DNA of 31,413 bases. Origin: Lachnospiraceae bacterium. GTDB taxonomy: Bacteria; Bacillota; Clostridia; Lachnospirales; Lachnospiraceae. Position 1 is the first letter of the stretch; each line of letters starts with the position of its first letter. The DNA is taken from the NCBI GenBank assembly GCA_900766575.1, contig CAAFVW010000147.1:1-31413 (forward strand). The letters run 5' to 3'. The notes under the pieces are model-generated. The model was given only the letters and a program-made list of their open reading frames with translations. It had not been told where the DNA came from and searched no databases. Below, in pieces: positions 22,028-30,454 of this stretch. The translations under genes were made by a program, and so were the position numbers.

Positions 22028-23026
22028 TCATCCTCTTTTCTGCCGGATATACTCCACGGCATAGTTTCCAGCCTTCTCTGCTTCCGCAGATACGTGATCT
22101 ACCAGTTCATGCACATGAAGTACATTGCCGCAGGCGAAGACTCCGGGGATGCTGCATTCCAGATTTTCTCCTGCTACAGGGCCACCGGTCTTGCCATCCA
22201 TATCAGCGCCCAGGGCTCTGGTCAGTTCGTTCTCCGGGATCAGACCGCAGGATAATAACAGGGTATCGCAGGGAACATCCCATTCTGAGCCCGGAATCGG
22301 TCTGCCATTGTCATCTACTTTTGTGAGAGTCACACCCTCCACACGGTCTTTGCCATGAATCTTTGCCACCGTGGTATTCAGATACAACGGAATATTGAAA
22401 TCATCCAGACACTGTACAATATTACGCTTCAGGCCGCCGCTCTGGGGGCGGAGTTCTGCCACGCACTGTACCTTTGCACCCTCCAGCACCATACGTCTCG
22501 CCATGATGAGTCCGATGTCTCCGGAACCCAGAATCACCACATTTTTGCCAGGCATACGTCCCCGGATGTTCACATAATACTGGGCGGTTCCGGCGCTGTA
22601 AATGCCTGCCGGTCTGCTGCCTGGGATATTCAATGCTCCACGGGAACGCTCCCTGCACCCCATCGCCAGGATTACTGTTTCCGTTTCTATCTCCAACAAC
22701 CCGTCTTCTTTATTCATTGCAGTGACCTTTTTACGTCCATCCGCAAGTAATTCAATATTTGTTACCATGGTATTCAGCAGATAAGGAATCTCCGCTTCTT
22801 CCGCCATGTCAATATATCGCTCTGCATACTCCGGCCCAGTCAGTTCTTCCTTGAAGGTGTGCAGTCCAAAACCATTGTGTATGCACTGATTCAGGATGCC
22901 TCCCAGCTCTCTGTCCCGTTCCAGGATCAGAACCTTATCACAGCCGGCTTTTCTCGCGGACAAAGCTGCCGCCAGTCCGGCAGGACCGCCTCCGATGATG
23001 ACGATATCTTCTGTACGTTTACTCAT
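22028..23026 (-). CDS. FAD/NAD(P)-dependent oxidoreductase of the glp operon
   Basis: A 332-residue flavoprotein of the pyridine nucleotide-disulfide reductase fold. The FAD loop IIGGGPAGLAAALSARKAG lies near the N-terminus, a second Rossmann motif (NVVILGSGDIGLIMARR) in the middle for NAD(P), and the C-terminal FAD motif GVFACGNVLHVHELVDH. I see no redox-active CxxC. Its place between the GlpA-like gene and DUF1667 suggests that it passes electrons from glycerol-3-phosphate to a pyridine nucleotide or another carrier. The ATG at 23026 has GGAGG six bases upstream and overlaps the upstream stop by eight bases, indicating coupled translation; an in-frame start at 23074 is less likely. Confidence 0.88.
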   Translation of the reverse strand: MSKRTEDIVIIGGGPAGLAAALSARKAGCDKVLILERDRELGGILNQCIHNGFGLHTFKEELTGPEYAERYIDMAEEAEIPYLLNTMVTNIELLADGRKKVTAMNKEDGLLEIETETVILAMGCRERSRGALNIPGSRPAGIYSAGTAQYYVNIRGRMPGKNVVILGSGDIGLIMARRMVLEGAKVQCVAELRPQSGGLKRNIVQCLDDFNIPLYLNTTVAKIHGKDRVEGVTLTKVDDNGRPIPGSEWDVPCDTLLLSCGLIPENELTRALGADMDGKTGGPVAGENLECSIPGVFACGNVLHVHELVDHVSAEAEKAGNYAVEYIRQKRG

Positions 23027-24578
23027 GGAGTGCCTCCTTTCCGTCCGGAATCTGTGGTTTCTCCCATGCTCCACCCTCTCCGGGTGCGGTTTCTTTGTTC
23101 CTTCCTGTCAGTATTTCGGAACCTCGCCCTTCCTTGGTAATCTGTGCCGGGTCCAGATGCAGTTCTCTCGACAGGATCTCCAACGTCTTCGGGGAGCAGA
23201 AACCTGCCTGGCATCTGCCCATACCGGCTCTGGTGCGGCGTTTCACTCCATCCAATGTTGTGGCTCCTACCGGACGATGAATCGCCTCCAGGATCTCTCC
23301 CTCCGTCACCAGTTCACAACGGCAGATGACATTGGCAAACGCGGGATTTTTCCGGATCAGCTCTTCCCGTTCTTTTTCCGAAGCCAGAGCCATGCTGGGA
23401 ATACCTTTTCTGGTATCCTTGAAATCCGACCTGCGCTCTGCGGGATATTTTTTCTCCACAATCGCTGCCACATACTCACCGATGGCAGGAGCACTGGTCA
23501 GCCCCGGTGATTCGATGCCTGCCACATCAATGAAGCCGGGATGCCCTGCCGCCTCGCCGATGAGGAAGTCGGATTTTTCCTTCGGGTCTTCGTGTACCAG
23601 ATGCGCCCGAAGCCCCGCAAAGGATGTGATCGTCTGTCTGCCATCCAGAGAATCTACACTGTTGCTTCCCAGATGCAGTACTTTTGTCAGTCCCTCTGCC
23701 GTAGTATCCACATCCTCTTTATCCTGGATATCGTCCGCCGTAGGACCTACCAAAAGATTGCCGTGTGCCGTGGGTGTGACAAGGATGCCCTTTCCCATCT
23801 TGGAAGGAAGCTGGAAAATCGTGGAGTTCACCAGATTGCCGCAGTTTTTATCCATCAGACGGTATTCTCCGCGTCTGGGTACAATATGAATCTCGTCCGC
23901 ACAGACCATATTGTGAATCTCATCCGCATAGACACCGGCTGCATTGATCACTACAGGGGCAGCAAACATCTCTCCGTCTGCCATCACCTGATACCTTCCT
24001 GCATCCTCTGGCGAACCGTTCTCATCCCATACCGGCTTCTGTTCCACGACAGAAGTCACCTTATGTTCCCGGTAAAAGTCCACGCCGTTCTCCGCGGCAT
24101 TTTCAGCCAATGCAATATTCAGTCCGAAAGGACACACAATGCCGCCGGAAGGCGCATACAAAGCCCCGACAATATCCCGCGACACCGCCGGTTCCATCGC
24201 CCAGACTTCTTCCGGAGACAGGATTTTCAGTTCCTTTACCCCATTTTCCATGCCTCGCTTGTACAGTTCTTCCAAGCCTGACATGGCATCTTCTTCAAAA
24301 CACAATACCAGGGAGCCGTTTCTGCGGAACGGGAAATCCAGTTTCTCAGAGAGTTCTTCCATCATCTCATTGCCACGGACGTTCAGTTTGGCCTTCAATG
24401 TCCCCGGTACTGCATCATACCCCGCATGCACGATACCGCTGTTTGCCTTGGATGTACCCTCGCAGACATCACTTTTCGCCTCCAGAACAGCAATTTTGCG
24501 TTCCCCCTTCGCCAGTTCTCTGGCAATGGCGCAGCCGCTGACTCCGGCGCCGATGATGATCACATCATAATCTTTCAT
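23019..24578 (-). CDS. GlpA-like FAD glycerol-3-phosphate dehydrogenase with BFD-type Fe-S domain
   Basis: A 519-residue protein. The N-terminal part is a DAO-fold FAD enzyme (IIIGAGVSGCAIARELA, then GTSKANSGIVHAGYD, typical of GlpA/GlpD and LhgO-like enzymes). The C-terminal part carries a BFD-like [2Fe-2S] domain with cysteines spaced C-x-C-x34-C-x4-C (CRC in VICRCELV, then GRCQAGFC). With glpK in the same operon, oxidation of sn-glycerol-3-phosphate to dihydroxyacetone phosphate is the likely reaction, as with anaerobic GlpA. The ATG at 24578 follows AGGTG; a GTG at 24584 (two codons longer) is also possible. It is the first gene of the operon and has an extended -10 promoter upstream. Confidence 0.88.
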   Translation of the reverse strand: MKDYDVIIIGAGVSGCAIARELAKGERKIAVLEAKSDVCEGTSKANSGIVHAGYDAVPGTLKAKLNVRGNEMMEELSEKLDFPFRRNGSLVLCFEEDAMSGLEELYKRGMENGVKELKILSPEEVWAMEPAVSRDIVGALYAPSGGIVCPFGLNIALAENAAENGVDFYREHKVTSVVEQKPVWDENGSPEDAGRYQVMADGEMFAAPVVINAAGVYADEIHNMVCADEIHIVPRRGEYRLMDKNCGNLVNSTIFQLPSKMGKGILVTPTAHGNLLVGPTADDIQDKEDVDTTAEGLTKVLHLGSNSVDSLDGRQTITSFAGLRAHLVHEDPKEKSDFLIGEAAGHPGFIDVAGIESPGLTSAPAIGEYVAAIVEKKYPAERRSDFKDTRKGIPSMALASEKEREELIRKNPAFANVICRCELVTEGEILEAIHRPVGATTLDGVKRRTRAGMGRCQAGFCSPKTLEILSRELHLDPAQITKEGRGSEILTGRNKETAPGEGGAWEKPQIPDGKEALHE

Positions 24579-24622
24579 AACCACACCTGCCTTTTCATTT
24601 TCTGCCGTAAATACCTGTCTTT

Positions 24623-24631
24623 ATTTTACCA
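24623..24631 (-). promoter_or_regulatory. Extended -10 promoter of the glp operon (predicted)
   Basis: On the minus strand TGG followed by TAAAAT (complement of 24623-24631) forms an extended -10. The -35 region has no good match, so the promoter may need an activator or rely on the extended -10. I did not find a clear catabolite-repression site. Confidence 0.45.
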
Positions 24632-24686
24632 TATCCACTGCAAAAACACGATACGAACATAGGAAACAGTCTTCGGAAAATGTAGC

Positions 24687-24722
24687 AAAAAACCGGTCAG
24701 TGATTCCTCACCGACCGGTTTT
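24687..24722 (-). terminator. Terminator after the polysaccharide-deacetylase-like gene
   Basis: AAAACCGGTC (24689-24698) and GACCGGTTTT (24713-24722) pair over ten bases. A mismatch and an inner GTGA/TCAC stem with a TTCC loop complete the hairpin. On the minus strand a T-run follows directly. It separates this gene from the glp operon. Confidence 0.9.
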
Positions 24723-24731
24723 GTCATTTTC

Positions 24732-25544
24732 TTACAACAATGTATTCAGATCCACAAAAGCGCCACCCTTGATCTCCACGCACTTATCGCTGTTCAGCTG
24801 CAGCCATACGCTGCAGGCATTGGGATTATATACTTTCTCATGATCTGCGGAGAACTGTAATCTCTTCGCTGCGTCCATATAATCAATGATCTCGATATTG
24901 GTAGCATACCAGATATCATCTCTGCCGCCCATGTATTTACAGAAGTTCTCGATTACATCCCAGTTGTCGTTATTATCAAACTCATAGCTGTGGCCCCAGA
25001 CATACATCAGCTTCAGGTACTGTCTCTTCTGGAAATTCGCGAAAAATTCCGCATACTCCATCAGCTTCGGATCGTTGTGATGACAGGTAGCATGCCACTC
25101 CAGAGGGTCCTTCGGCAAAGCAAAATCAGGAACTGTCTCTACGACTCTGGCATAAGCCACCCCAAGCTGGCGATATAACTGCTTGATCTCCTCACTGTAA
25201 GAACCGTTGGGATAAGCATGTCCTCTGATGATCTGCCCGGTCCATTTTTCCAGGCCCTTACGATCCTCCAGCAGTTCCTCCGCCACTTCCACAAGAGGAC
25301 ATCTCTCGATGGTGGGATGAGTCATGGTATGGGTTGCGATCTCATGTCCCGCATACAGCCCTTCCATTTCTTCAAAAGTCATGCGGGGGCGTTCTCCCAC
25401 CTGACCGTAATTCAGATTAAATGTTCCTTTGATACCATATTTATTAAAAATGTCGATCAGGCGTCTGTCCTGTACCTTACCGTCATCGTAACTCATGGTC
25501 AATGCTTTGGCTTTTCCACCGGGGAAACAAGTATATACTTTCAT
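24732..25544 (-). CDS. Polysaccharide deacetylase family (NodB/CE4-like) protein, cytoplasmic
   Basis: A 270-residue NodB-homology protein. Motif 1 is TMSYDDG (D20, D21) and motif 2 is HTMTH (H72-x3-H76), giving the Asp-His-His metal site of carbohydrate esterase family 4. The usual third motif RPPYG is replaced by RGHAYPNGSY, and a later WGHSYEF may supply the final catalytic residues. There is no signal peptide, so it probably acts in the cytoplasm on a soluble N-acetyl sugar or other amide rather than on the cell wall. The ATG at 25544 lies eight bases after AAGGA; the ATG at 25553 sits directly on that site and is unlikely. It stands alone between a promoter and a strong terminator. Confidence 0.85.
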   Translation of the reverse strand: MKVYTCFPGGKAKALTMSYDDGKVQDRRLIDIFNKYGIKGTFNLNYGQVGERPRMTFEEMEGLYAGHEIATHTMTHPTIERCPLVEVAEELLEDRKGLEKWTGQIIRGHAYPNGSYSEEIKQLYRQLGVAYARVVETVPDFALPKDPLEWHATCHHNDPKLMEYAEFFANFQKRQYLKLMYVWGHSYEFDNNDNWDVIENFCKYMGGRDDIWYATNIEIIDYMDAAKRLQFSADHEKVYNPNACSVWLQLNSDKCVEIKGGAFVDLNTLL

Positions 25545-25617
25545 CTTTTCCATCCTTTTTTACTGTAATTTCTATTGTGGTTTTTAAAATATGGTGATTT
25601 TCAACCCACATGTTTTT

Positions 25618-25646
25618 ATCATATTACGACCGGAACAATTTTGCAA
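25618..25646 (-). promoter_or_regulatory. Promoter of the polysaccharide-deacetylase-like gene
   Basis: On the minus strand TTGCAA (complement of 25641-25646) and TATGAT (complement of 25618-25623) are 17 bases apart. It lies about 75 bases upstream of the chosen ATG. Confidence 0.6.
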
Positions 25647-25693
25647 CTGATAAGAATCCGGCATTAACTATCTTTAACGTGCAGAACTTTCCA

Positions 25694-25722
25694 TTGCCTT
25701 CCTTCCATTCATCCTTTAATAT
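25694..25722 (+). promoter_or_regulatory. Candidate promoter of hflK-hflC
   Basis: TTGCCT (25694-25699) and TAATAT (25717-25722) are 17 bases apart, each matching four of six consensus bases. An overlapping TATAGT (25720-25725) is a better -10 but is then spaced 20 bases. It is the only promoter-like site in the divergent gap for the plus strand. Confidence 0.4.
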
Positions 25723-25772
25723 AGTAAAGTAAACAACAAATAAACGAATTCCAGTCAGAAGGGAGCATATTT

Positions 25773-26804
25773 ATGAAAAAATTCAACTCCTTCCGTAATC
25801 GCCAGAACGGCTTTGAAGATTTAGGTTCCGGCACCGCGGAAGCAGCAAAATCGAAAAAAAGCTGGTGGAAGGTACCAGTCACCATTCTTGTGATTCTGGT
25901 AATCGCTATTTTTATTTTCAATTCCACCTATCAGATCCGCGAACAGGAGCAGGCGGTTCTGATCACCTTAGGGCAGGCAAAAGCGGTAACAGATCCCGGA
26001 CTTCATTTCAAGATACCGTTCATCCAGCAGGTCCGCAAGGTCAATACCACCATTCAGGGATTTTCCCTGGGATATGATGTAGATTCCAATTCTTCGGAAA
26101 CCGACGATTCTCTCATGATCACTTCCGATTACAATTTTGTCAACGTCGATTTCTTCGTAGAGTATCGCTTCAGCGATCCGGTAAAAGCAGTCTATGCTTC
26201 CAAAGACCCTGTGCTGATCCTGCGTAACATCAGCCAGAGCTGTATCCGCACTGTCATCGGCAGCTATCCGGTAGATGACGTACTGACCACCGGTAAAAAT
26301 GAGATTCAGGCTGCTATTAAAGAAATGATTCTGGAGCGTCTGAGCGAACAGGATATCGGTATTCAGCTGGTAAATATCACGATCCAGGATTCCGAGCCGC
26401 CTACCTCCGAAGTCATGGAGGCTTTCAAGGCCGTAGAAACTGCCAAGCAGGGAAAAGAAACCGCTCTGAACAATGCCAACAAATACCGCAATGAGCAGCT
26501 TCCTCTGGCGCAGGCACAGGCAGACGGTATCATTAAGGACGCCGAGGCACAAAAGACCGAGCGCATCAATGAGGCTACTGCACAGGTTGCACGTTTTAAC
26601 GCTATGTACGAGGAATATATCAAGAACCCTGCCGTCACCAAACAGCGTATGTTCTACGAGACCATGGAAGAAGTCCTGCCGGATCTCAAGGTAGTCATCG
26701 AAAGCCCCAACGGCAATACACAGACCTTCTACCCCTTGGAATCTTTCACAGGTACGACAACCGGTTCTTCCACGGAAAACAGTACCTCTGAAACCGCACA
26801 ATAA
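25773..26804 (+). CDS. hflK: HflK-like SPFH/prohibitin membrane protein
   Basis: HflK and HflC form a large membrane cage around the FtsH protease and modulate its activity. The 343-residue protein has a short charged cytoplasmic N-terminus, one membrane helix (about 33-53), and an SPFH/Band 7 domain (EQEQAVLITLGQAKAVTDPG, HFKIPFIQQV). A long Ala/Gln/Glu helix follows (about 215-280), with a Thr/Ser-rich tail. The motif QDSEPPTSEVMEAFKAVETA is typical of HflK. AGGGAG precedes the ATG at seven bases. It is 31 bases upstream of hflC, forming the only complete plus-strand operon in the window. FtsH is not in the window. Confidence 0.92.
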   Translation: MKKFNSFRNRQNGFEDLGSGTAEAAKSKKSWWKVPVTILVILVIAIFIFNSTYQIREQEQAVLITLGQAKAVTDPGLHFKIPFIQQVRKVNTTIQGFSLGYDVDSNSSETDDSLMITSDYNFVNVDFFVEYRFSDPVKAVYASKDPVLILRNISQSCIRTVIGSYPVDDVLTTGKNEIQAAIKEMILERLSEQDIGIQLVNITIQDSEPPTSEVMEAFKAVETAKQGKETALNNANKYRNEQLPLAQAQADGIIKDAEAQKTERINEATAQVARFNAMYEEYIKNPAVTKQRMFYETMEEVLPDLKVVIESPNGNTQTFYPLESFTGTTTGSSTENSTSETAQ

Positions 26805-26835
26805 TCATTGTCCTCAGAAAGGCAGTTTTAATCAT

Positions 26836-27705
26836 ATGAAAAAATTTAAAAATATATCTCTGATTCTATTGGTACTGGTGCTGCTGATCATCGGATCCTC
26901 CAGCATTGTCGTTACCAACGAAAACGAATACAGTCTGATCCGACAGTTCGGTAAAGTAGACCATGTAGTGAGTTCTGCAGGTGTTACCTTTAAGATTCCT
27001 TTTGTACAGAGCGTCGATAAGCTCCCAAAGGAGATCCTGCTCTATGATCTGTCTTCCTCCGATGTCATCACCAGTGACAAAAAGACCATGATCTGCGACA
27101 GTTACATTTTATGGCAGATCAACGATCCTCTGAAATTTGCCCAGACCCTGAACTCTTCCATCTCCAACGCGGAGAGCCGTCTGGACACCATTGTATATAA
27201 CTCTACGAAAAATATCATAAGCAGTACTACTCAGAATGATGTGATCTCCGGTCGTGACGGAGAGCTGGCGGCAGCCATCATGAAAAACATTGGGAACACC
27301 ACCGAGCAATACGGTATTGAATTGCTCTCCTTCGAAACCAAACAGCTAGATCTGCCCAGCGACAACAAAGCCGCTGTGTACGAGCGTATGATCTCCGAAC
27401 GCGAAAACATCTCCGCGACCTATACCGCAGAGGGAAGCTCCGAGGCACAGAAGATCCGCAACACCACGGACAAGGAGGTCAACGTGCTCCTGTCGGAAGC
27501 CAATAAAAACGCGGAAATTCTCATTGCGGAGGGAGAAGCGGAATACATGCGTATTCTGTCAGAGGCCTATGCCGATGAATCCAAGCAGGATTTCTATTCC
27601 TTCGTCAGAAGTCTGGATGCTCTGAAGGCTTCCATGACCGGTGATAATAAAACCGTGATCCTGTCCCCGGACTCTCCGATCGCGCAGATTTTCTACGGAA
27701 GATAA
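26836..27705 (+). CDS. hflC: HflC-like SPFH/prohibitin membrane protein
   Basis: Partner of HflK in the FtsH-modulating complex. The 289-residue protein has an N-terminal membrane helix (about 6-24) followed directly by an SPFH domain (NENEYSLIRQFGKVDHVVSS, TFKIPFVQSVDKLPKE). A helical stretch with SEREN and SEAQKIRNTTDKEVNVLLSE, and the C-terminal SFVRSLDALKAS region, are typical of HflC. Length is close to the E. coli protein (334) but shorter in the helical part. The ribosome site (AAAGG, 13 bases away) is weak, so translation may depend on hflK. A shared terminator follows at once. Confidence 0.92.
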   Translation: MKKFKNISLILLVLVLLIIGSSSIVVTNENEYSLIRQFGKVDHVVSSAGVTFKIPFVQSVDKLPKEILLYDLSSSDVITSDKKTMICDSYILWQINDPLKFAQTLNSSISNAESRLDTIVYNSTKNIISSTTQNDVISGRDGELAAAIMKNIGNTTEQYGIELLSFETKQLDLPSDNKAAVYERMISERENISATYTAEGSSEAQKIRNTTDKEVNVLLSEANKNAEILIAEGEAEYMRILSEAYADESKQDFYSFVRSLDALKASMTGDNKTVILSPDSPIAQIFYGR

Positions 27706-27709
27706 CGTG

Positions 27710-27752
27710 AAAGCCGGCGTCTGCAATATTCTTGCAGGCACCGGCTTTTTTT
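27710..27752. terminator. Convergent terminator between hflC and the aldo/keto reductase
   Basis: AAAGCCGG (27710-27717) pairs with CCGGCTTT (27741-27748), and an inner CTGCAA/TTGCAG stem (27721-27726 with 27732-27737) completes a long hairpin. A seven-T run (27746-27752) serves the plus strand. It overlaps the stop codon of the reductase (27751-27753), so any minus-strand role is weaker. Confidence 0.88.
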
Positions 27753-28740
27753 ATGCCAGAATCTCTTCAATCTTACGTCTTTCTTCATCGCTGAAGGAGG
27801 TTGCATGTACAATTCCAATATTATCCAGGATCTGTGAAGGCTTGGAAGCTCCGATCAGAACACTGGTAATATCCCCGTCTCTCAAGATCCAGGACAGTGC
27901 CATCTGCGCCAGGGTCTGTCCCCTCTGGGATGCCAGATCGTTCAGTGCACGTACCTTCTTCAAGGTCTCTTCCACGATCGCAGCTTCTTTCAGGAATCTG
28001 CCGTCGGTACGGACACGGCTGTCCTCGGGAATACCGTGGAGATAACGGTCGGTCAGAAGTCCCTGTGCCAGAGGGCTGAAGGTAATGATACCGATGCCGT
28101 GAGCTGCCGCGTAATCCTTCAGACCATCTTTCTCAATATCTCTTACAAACATGGAATATTTTCTCTGGTTGATAATGAACGGAGTGCCCAGCTCCTTGAA
28201 CAGTTCTGCCGCTGCAATGGTCTGTTCTTTATTGTAATTGGAAATTCCCACATACAATGCCTTACCGGATCTGACAATGCCATCCAGTGCACGAACGGTC
28301 TCCTCCAGCGGTGTATTGGGATCCGGTCTGTGATGGTAGAAGATATCCACATAATCCAGTCCCATGCGTTTCAGGCTTTGATCCAGACTGGCTACGAGAT
28401 ACTTTTTGCTGCCCCAGTTGCCGTAAGGTCCGGGCCACATATCATAACCGGCCTTTGTAGAAATCACCAGTTCATCACGATATCTTCCCAGATCCTTTTT
28501 CAGAATCCGCCCGAAATTCTCCTCTGCCGCACCGTATACCGGGCCATAGTTGTTGGCAAGATCAAAATGTGTAATGCCATGGTCAAATGCGGTATGACAC
28601 ATATCCAGCATATTGTCAAAATTGCCATTAGAGCCAAAGTTGTGCCATAATCCCAGAGATACTGCCGGAAGCAGCAGACCACTGGCGCCACAGCGGTTGT
28701 ACTTCATTTCTTCATATCTTTTTTCATCTGCCTGATACAT
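27751..28740 (-). CDS. Aldo/keto reductase, YghZ / L-glyceraldehyde 3-phosphate reductase type
   Basis: A 329-residue NADPH-dependent aldo/keto reductase. The catalytic tetrad can be placed at D60, Y65, K96 and H137 (HFDLANNYG, ISTKAGYDMWPGPYG, IFYHHRPD). Long segments are nearly identical to E. coli YghZ (Gpr), including AGYDMWPGPYG, ASLDQSLKRMGL and SPLAQGLLT. YghZ reduces L-glyceraldehyde 3-phosphate and methylglyoxal, so detoxification of reactive triose derivatives is a likely role. GGGAGG precedes the ATG at five bases. It is a single-gene unit. Its stop lies inside the T-run of the convergent terminator. Confidence 0.94.
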   Translation of the reverse strand: MYQADEKRYEEMKYNRCGASGLLLPAVSLGLWHNFGSNGNFDNMLDMCHTAFDHGITHFDLANNYGPVYGAAEENFGRILKKDLGRYRDELVISTKAGYDMWPGPYGNWGSKKYLVASLDQSLKRMGLDYVDIFYHHRPDPNTPLEETVRALDGIVRSGKALYVGISNYNKEQTIAAAELFKELGTPFIINQRKYSMFVRDIEKDGLKDYAAAHGIGIITFSPLAQGLLTDRYLHGIPEDSRVRTDGRFLKEAAIVEETLKKVRALNDLASQRGQTLAQMALSWILRDGDITSVLIGASKPSQILDNIGIVHATSFSDEERRKIEEILA

Positions 28741-28777
28741 ACAATCCTCCCTGTTTTAAATATCTTTTGCAGCTTTT

Positions 28778-28806
28778 ATTATAAATTTATTGTTTCGCTG
28801 TTTCTA
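28778..28806 (-). promoter_or_regulatory. Promoter of the aldo/keto reductase gene
   Basis: On the minus strand a perfect TATAAT (complement of 28778-28783) lies 17 bases from TAGAAA (complement of 28801-28806). An overlapping alternative is TTTACA (complement of 28807-28812) with TAAATT (complement of 28784-28789), also spaced 17. One of the two is probably used. Confidence 0.55.
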
Positions 28807-28843
28807 TGTAAATTTTATAGAATAAAGTGCAATATCTTACAAA

Positions 28844-30238
28844 TTATTTCTTACGTCCCACAATCTTAAGACGGCTGAAAAACAGATAATACACAATAAA
28901 TGCGATGCTGGTCACCGTCCAAGTCAACGGGTAGCTGAATACGATGGTAATAATATCATTTTTCAGAGGTACCGCCGTCAGGATCCATACCACGCGCAGC
29001 ACACAAATACCAAGACAGCAGATGATCATGGGAATCCAGCTGTCACCGATGCCGCGCAGCGTACCGGATAAAATCTCAATAGCAATATAGGTAAAATAGG
29101 TCGGCACCAGAAAATGCAGAATCTGTTCTCCGATCACGACTACCTGTGCATCCGTTGTAAACAGTGTATAACAGATGGAAGCATAATTATAAAGGATCAC
29201 CGACAACAGCACCGTAGTCCCTGCTGTGATTGCCATACAGGTGCGGACACCTTTTCGTACACGGTCCATTTTGCCCGCACCATAATTCTGTCCCACGAAT
29301 GTTGTGATTGAGATTCCAAAAGCATTGACGATCATCCAGAATAAACTGTCAATCTTGCTGTACGCTGTCCATGCCGCCACCGTATCTGTTCCCAGAGCGT
29401 TTACGCTGGACTGGATCAGGATATTGGATGAAGTATACATTACAGACTGCAATCCCGCAGGAAGTCCGATCCGGATGATTCTCCGGAACATCCGCCCGTC
29501 AAAACGGATTTTCCTCAGTTCCAGACGGTGCATATCCCTGGTCCGCATCAGCACCCACAATACCAGAACGGCACTGAGGGCCTGCGACAGGATCGTAGCA
29601 AGTGCGGCACCTGCCACACCCATATGCAGTCCGATGACAAACACAATGTCCAACACAATATTGGTCAGGCAGCTGACGATCAGAAAATACAGCGGTCTCT
29701 TGGAATCCCCCACAGCCCGCAGGATACCTGCGCCCATGTTGTAGACCAGATTCCCGATAACGCCCAGAAAATAGATTCGGATATAGGTTGTCGACGGTCC
29801 CAAAATATCCTCAGGTGTAGACATCGCGCGCAGTGCCCATGGTGCCGCCGTAATACCCACGATCATCATGCCGACTCCCGCTACCAGGCTGAACGCAATG
29901 GAGGTATGTACGGCATAGCCTACCATCTCGGCACGTTTTGCCCCATAATACTGAGAGATAATGACTGTGGCACCGCTGGACAATCCCACGAAAAATCCCA
30001 CCAGCAGTTGGATCAGCGTACCGGTACCACCGCCTACGGCAGACAAAGCTTCTTTTCCCACAAAACGTCCTACGATCACCGCGTCCGCCGCATTGTATAA
30101 CTGTTGGAAAAAGGTTCCAAACAAAATCGGGAAAAAGAACAGGAGCAGCTGCTGCCAGATGACTCCCGTTACGATCTTGTTCTCTTTCTCTATAACATTT
30201 TCTGTCTGCTTTTGTGTTTTCTTTGTATTTTCTTCCAT
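28844..30238 (-). CDS. MATE-family efflux transporter
   Basis: A 464-residue protein with twelve hydrophobic helices and the MATE plan. The helix-1 region has PILFGTFFQQLYNAADAVIVGRFVG, given here only as the pair FGTFFQQLYN and DAVIVGRFVG, which are typical of clostridial and NorM-like MATE proteins. GLSSGATVIISQYYGAK and ITTFVGQNYGAGK are the repeated-half signatures. It exports organic cations or drugs using a sodium or proton gradient; the substrate is unknown. AAAGGG lies ten bases before the ATG at 30238 but only one base before the ATG at 30247, so I use 30238. It has its own promoter and I see no clear terminator after it. Confidence 0.92.
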   Translation of the reverse strand: MEENTKKTQKQTENVIEKENKIVTGVIWQQLLLFFFPILFGTFFQQLYNAADAVIVGRFVGKEALSAVGGGTGTLIQLLVGFFVGLSSGATVIISQYYGAKRAEMVGYAVHTSIAFSLVAGVGMMIVGITAAPWALRAMSTPEDILGPSTTYIRIYFLGVIGNLVYNMGAGILRAVGDSKRPLYFLIVSCLTNIVLDIVFVIGLHMGVAGAALATILSQALSAVLVLWVLMRTRDMHRLELRKIRFDGRMFRRIIRIGLPAGLQSVMYTSSNILIQSSVNALGTDTVAAWTAYSKIDSLFWMIVNAFGISITTFVGQNYGAGKMDRVRKGVRTCMAITAGTTVLLSVILYNYASICYTLFTTDAQVVVIGEQILHFLVPTYFTYIAIEILSGTLRGIGDSWIPMIICCLGICVLRVVWILTAVPLKNDIITIVFSYPLTWTVTSIAFIVYYLFFSRLKIVGRKK

Positions 30239-30276
30239 ATAAATCATGCCCTTTGAAAATCCGTATTTCTACGATG

Positions 30277-30305
30277 ATAGTATCATTTCCACTAAACCTT
30301 TTCAA
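30277..30305 (-). promoter_or_regulatory. Promoter of the MATE transporter gene
   Basis: On the minus strand TTGAAA (complement of 30300-30305) and TACTAT (complement of 30277-30282) are separated by exactly 17 bases. It lies about 40 bases upstream of the start codon. Confidence 0.7.
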
Positions 30306-30330
30306 GAGGGCAATCTTATTCACAGCCAAA

Positions 30331-30377
30331 GGCAGGAAAATCCCCGGGTGGTGGAAGCACCCGGGGTCCTGTCTGCC
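30331..30377 (-). terminator. Large GC-rich hairpin after the Amt/P-II gene
   Basis: CCCCGGGTG (30342-30350) pairs perfectly with CACCCGGGG (30358-30366), and flanking CAGGA/TCCTG or GGCAG/CTGCC can extend the stem. On the minus strand only ATTTTCC follows, so the T-run is poor. A second small hairpin (GGATG/CATCC, 30381-30398) lies just before it. It is the best candidate for the terminator of the ammonium transporter gene. Confidence 0.5.
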
Positions 30378-30454
30378 CCCGGATGAGTCGCAGCATCCAG
30401 GCACAGCACTCTGTATATACCAAATTGAGGGATTAGATAAAAGCTAATTTAAAG

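Noticed and set aside
21481..22326. Plus-strand open frame of 281 codons opposite glpK, DUF1667 and the FAD oxidoreductase
   Set aside because: It crosses three well-supported minus-strand genes, is Cys/His/Arg-rich low-quality sequence and matches no family I know.
25545..25772. Divergent gap searched for a riboswitch or operator
   Set aside because: Only two promoter-like sites are visible; I found no conserved RNA fold or convincing operator palindrome.
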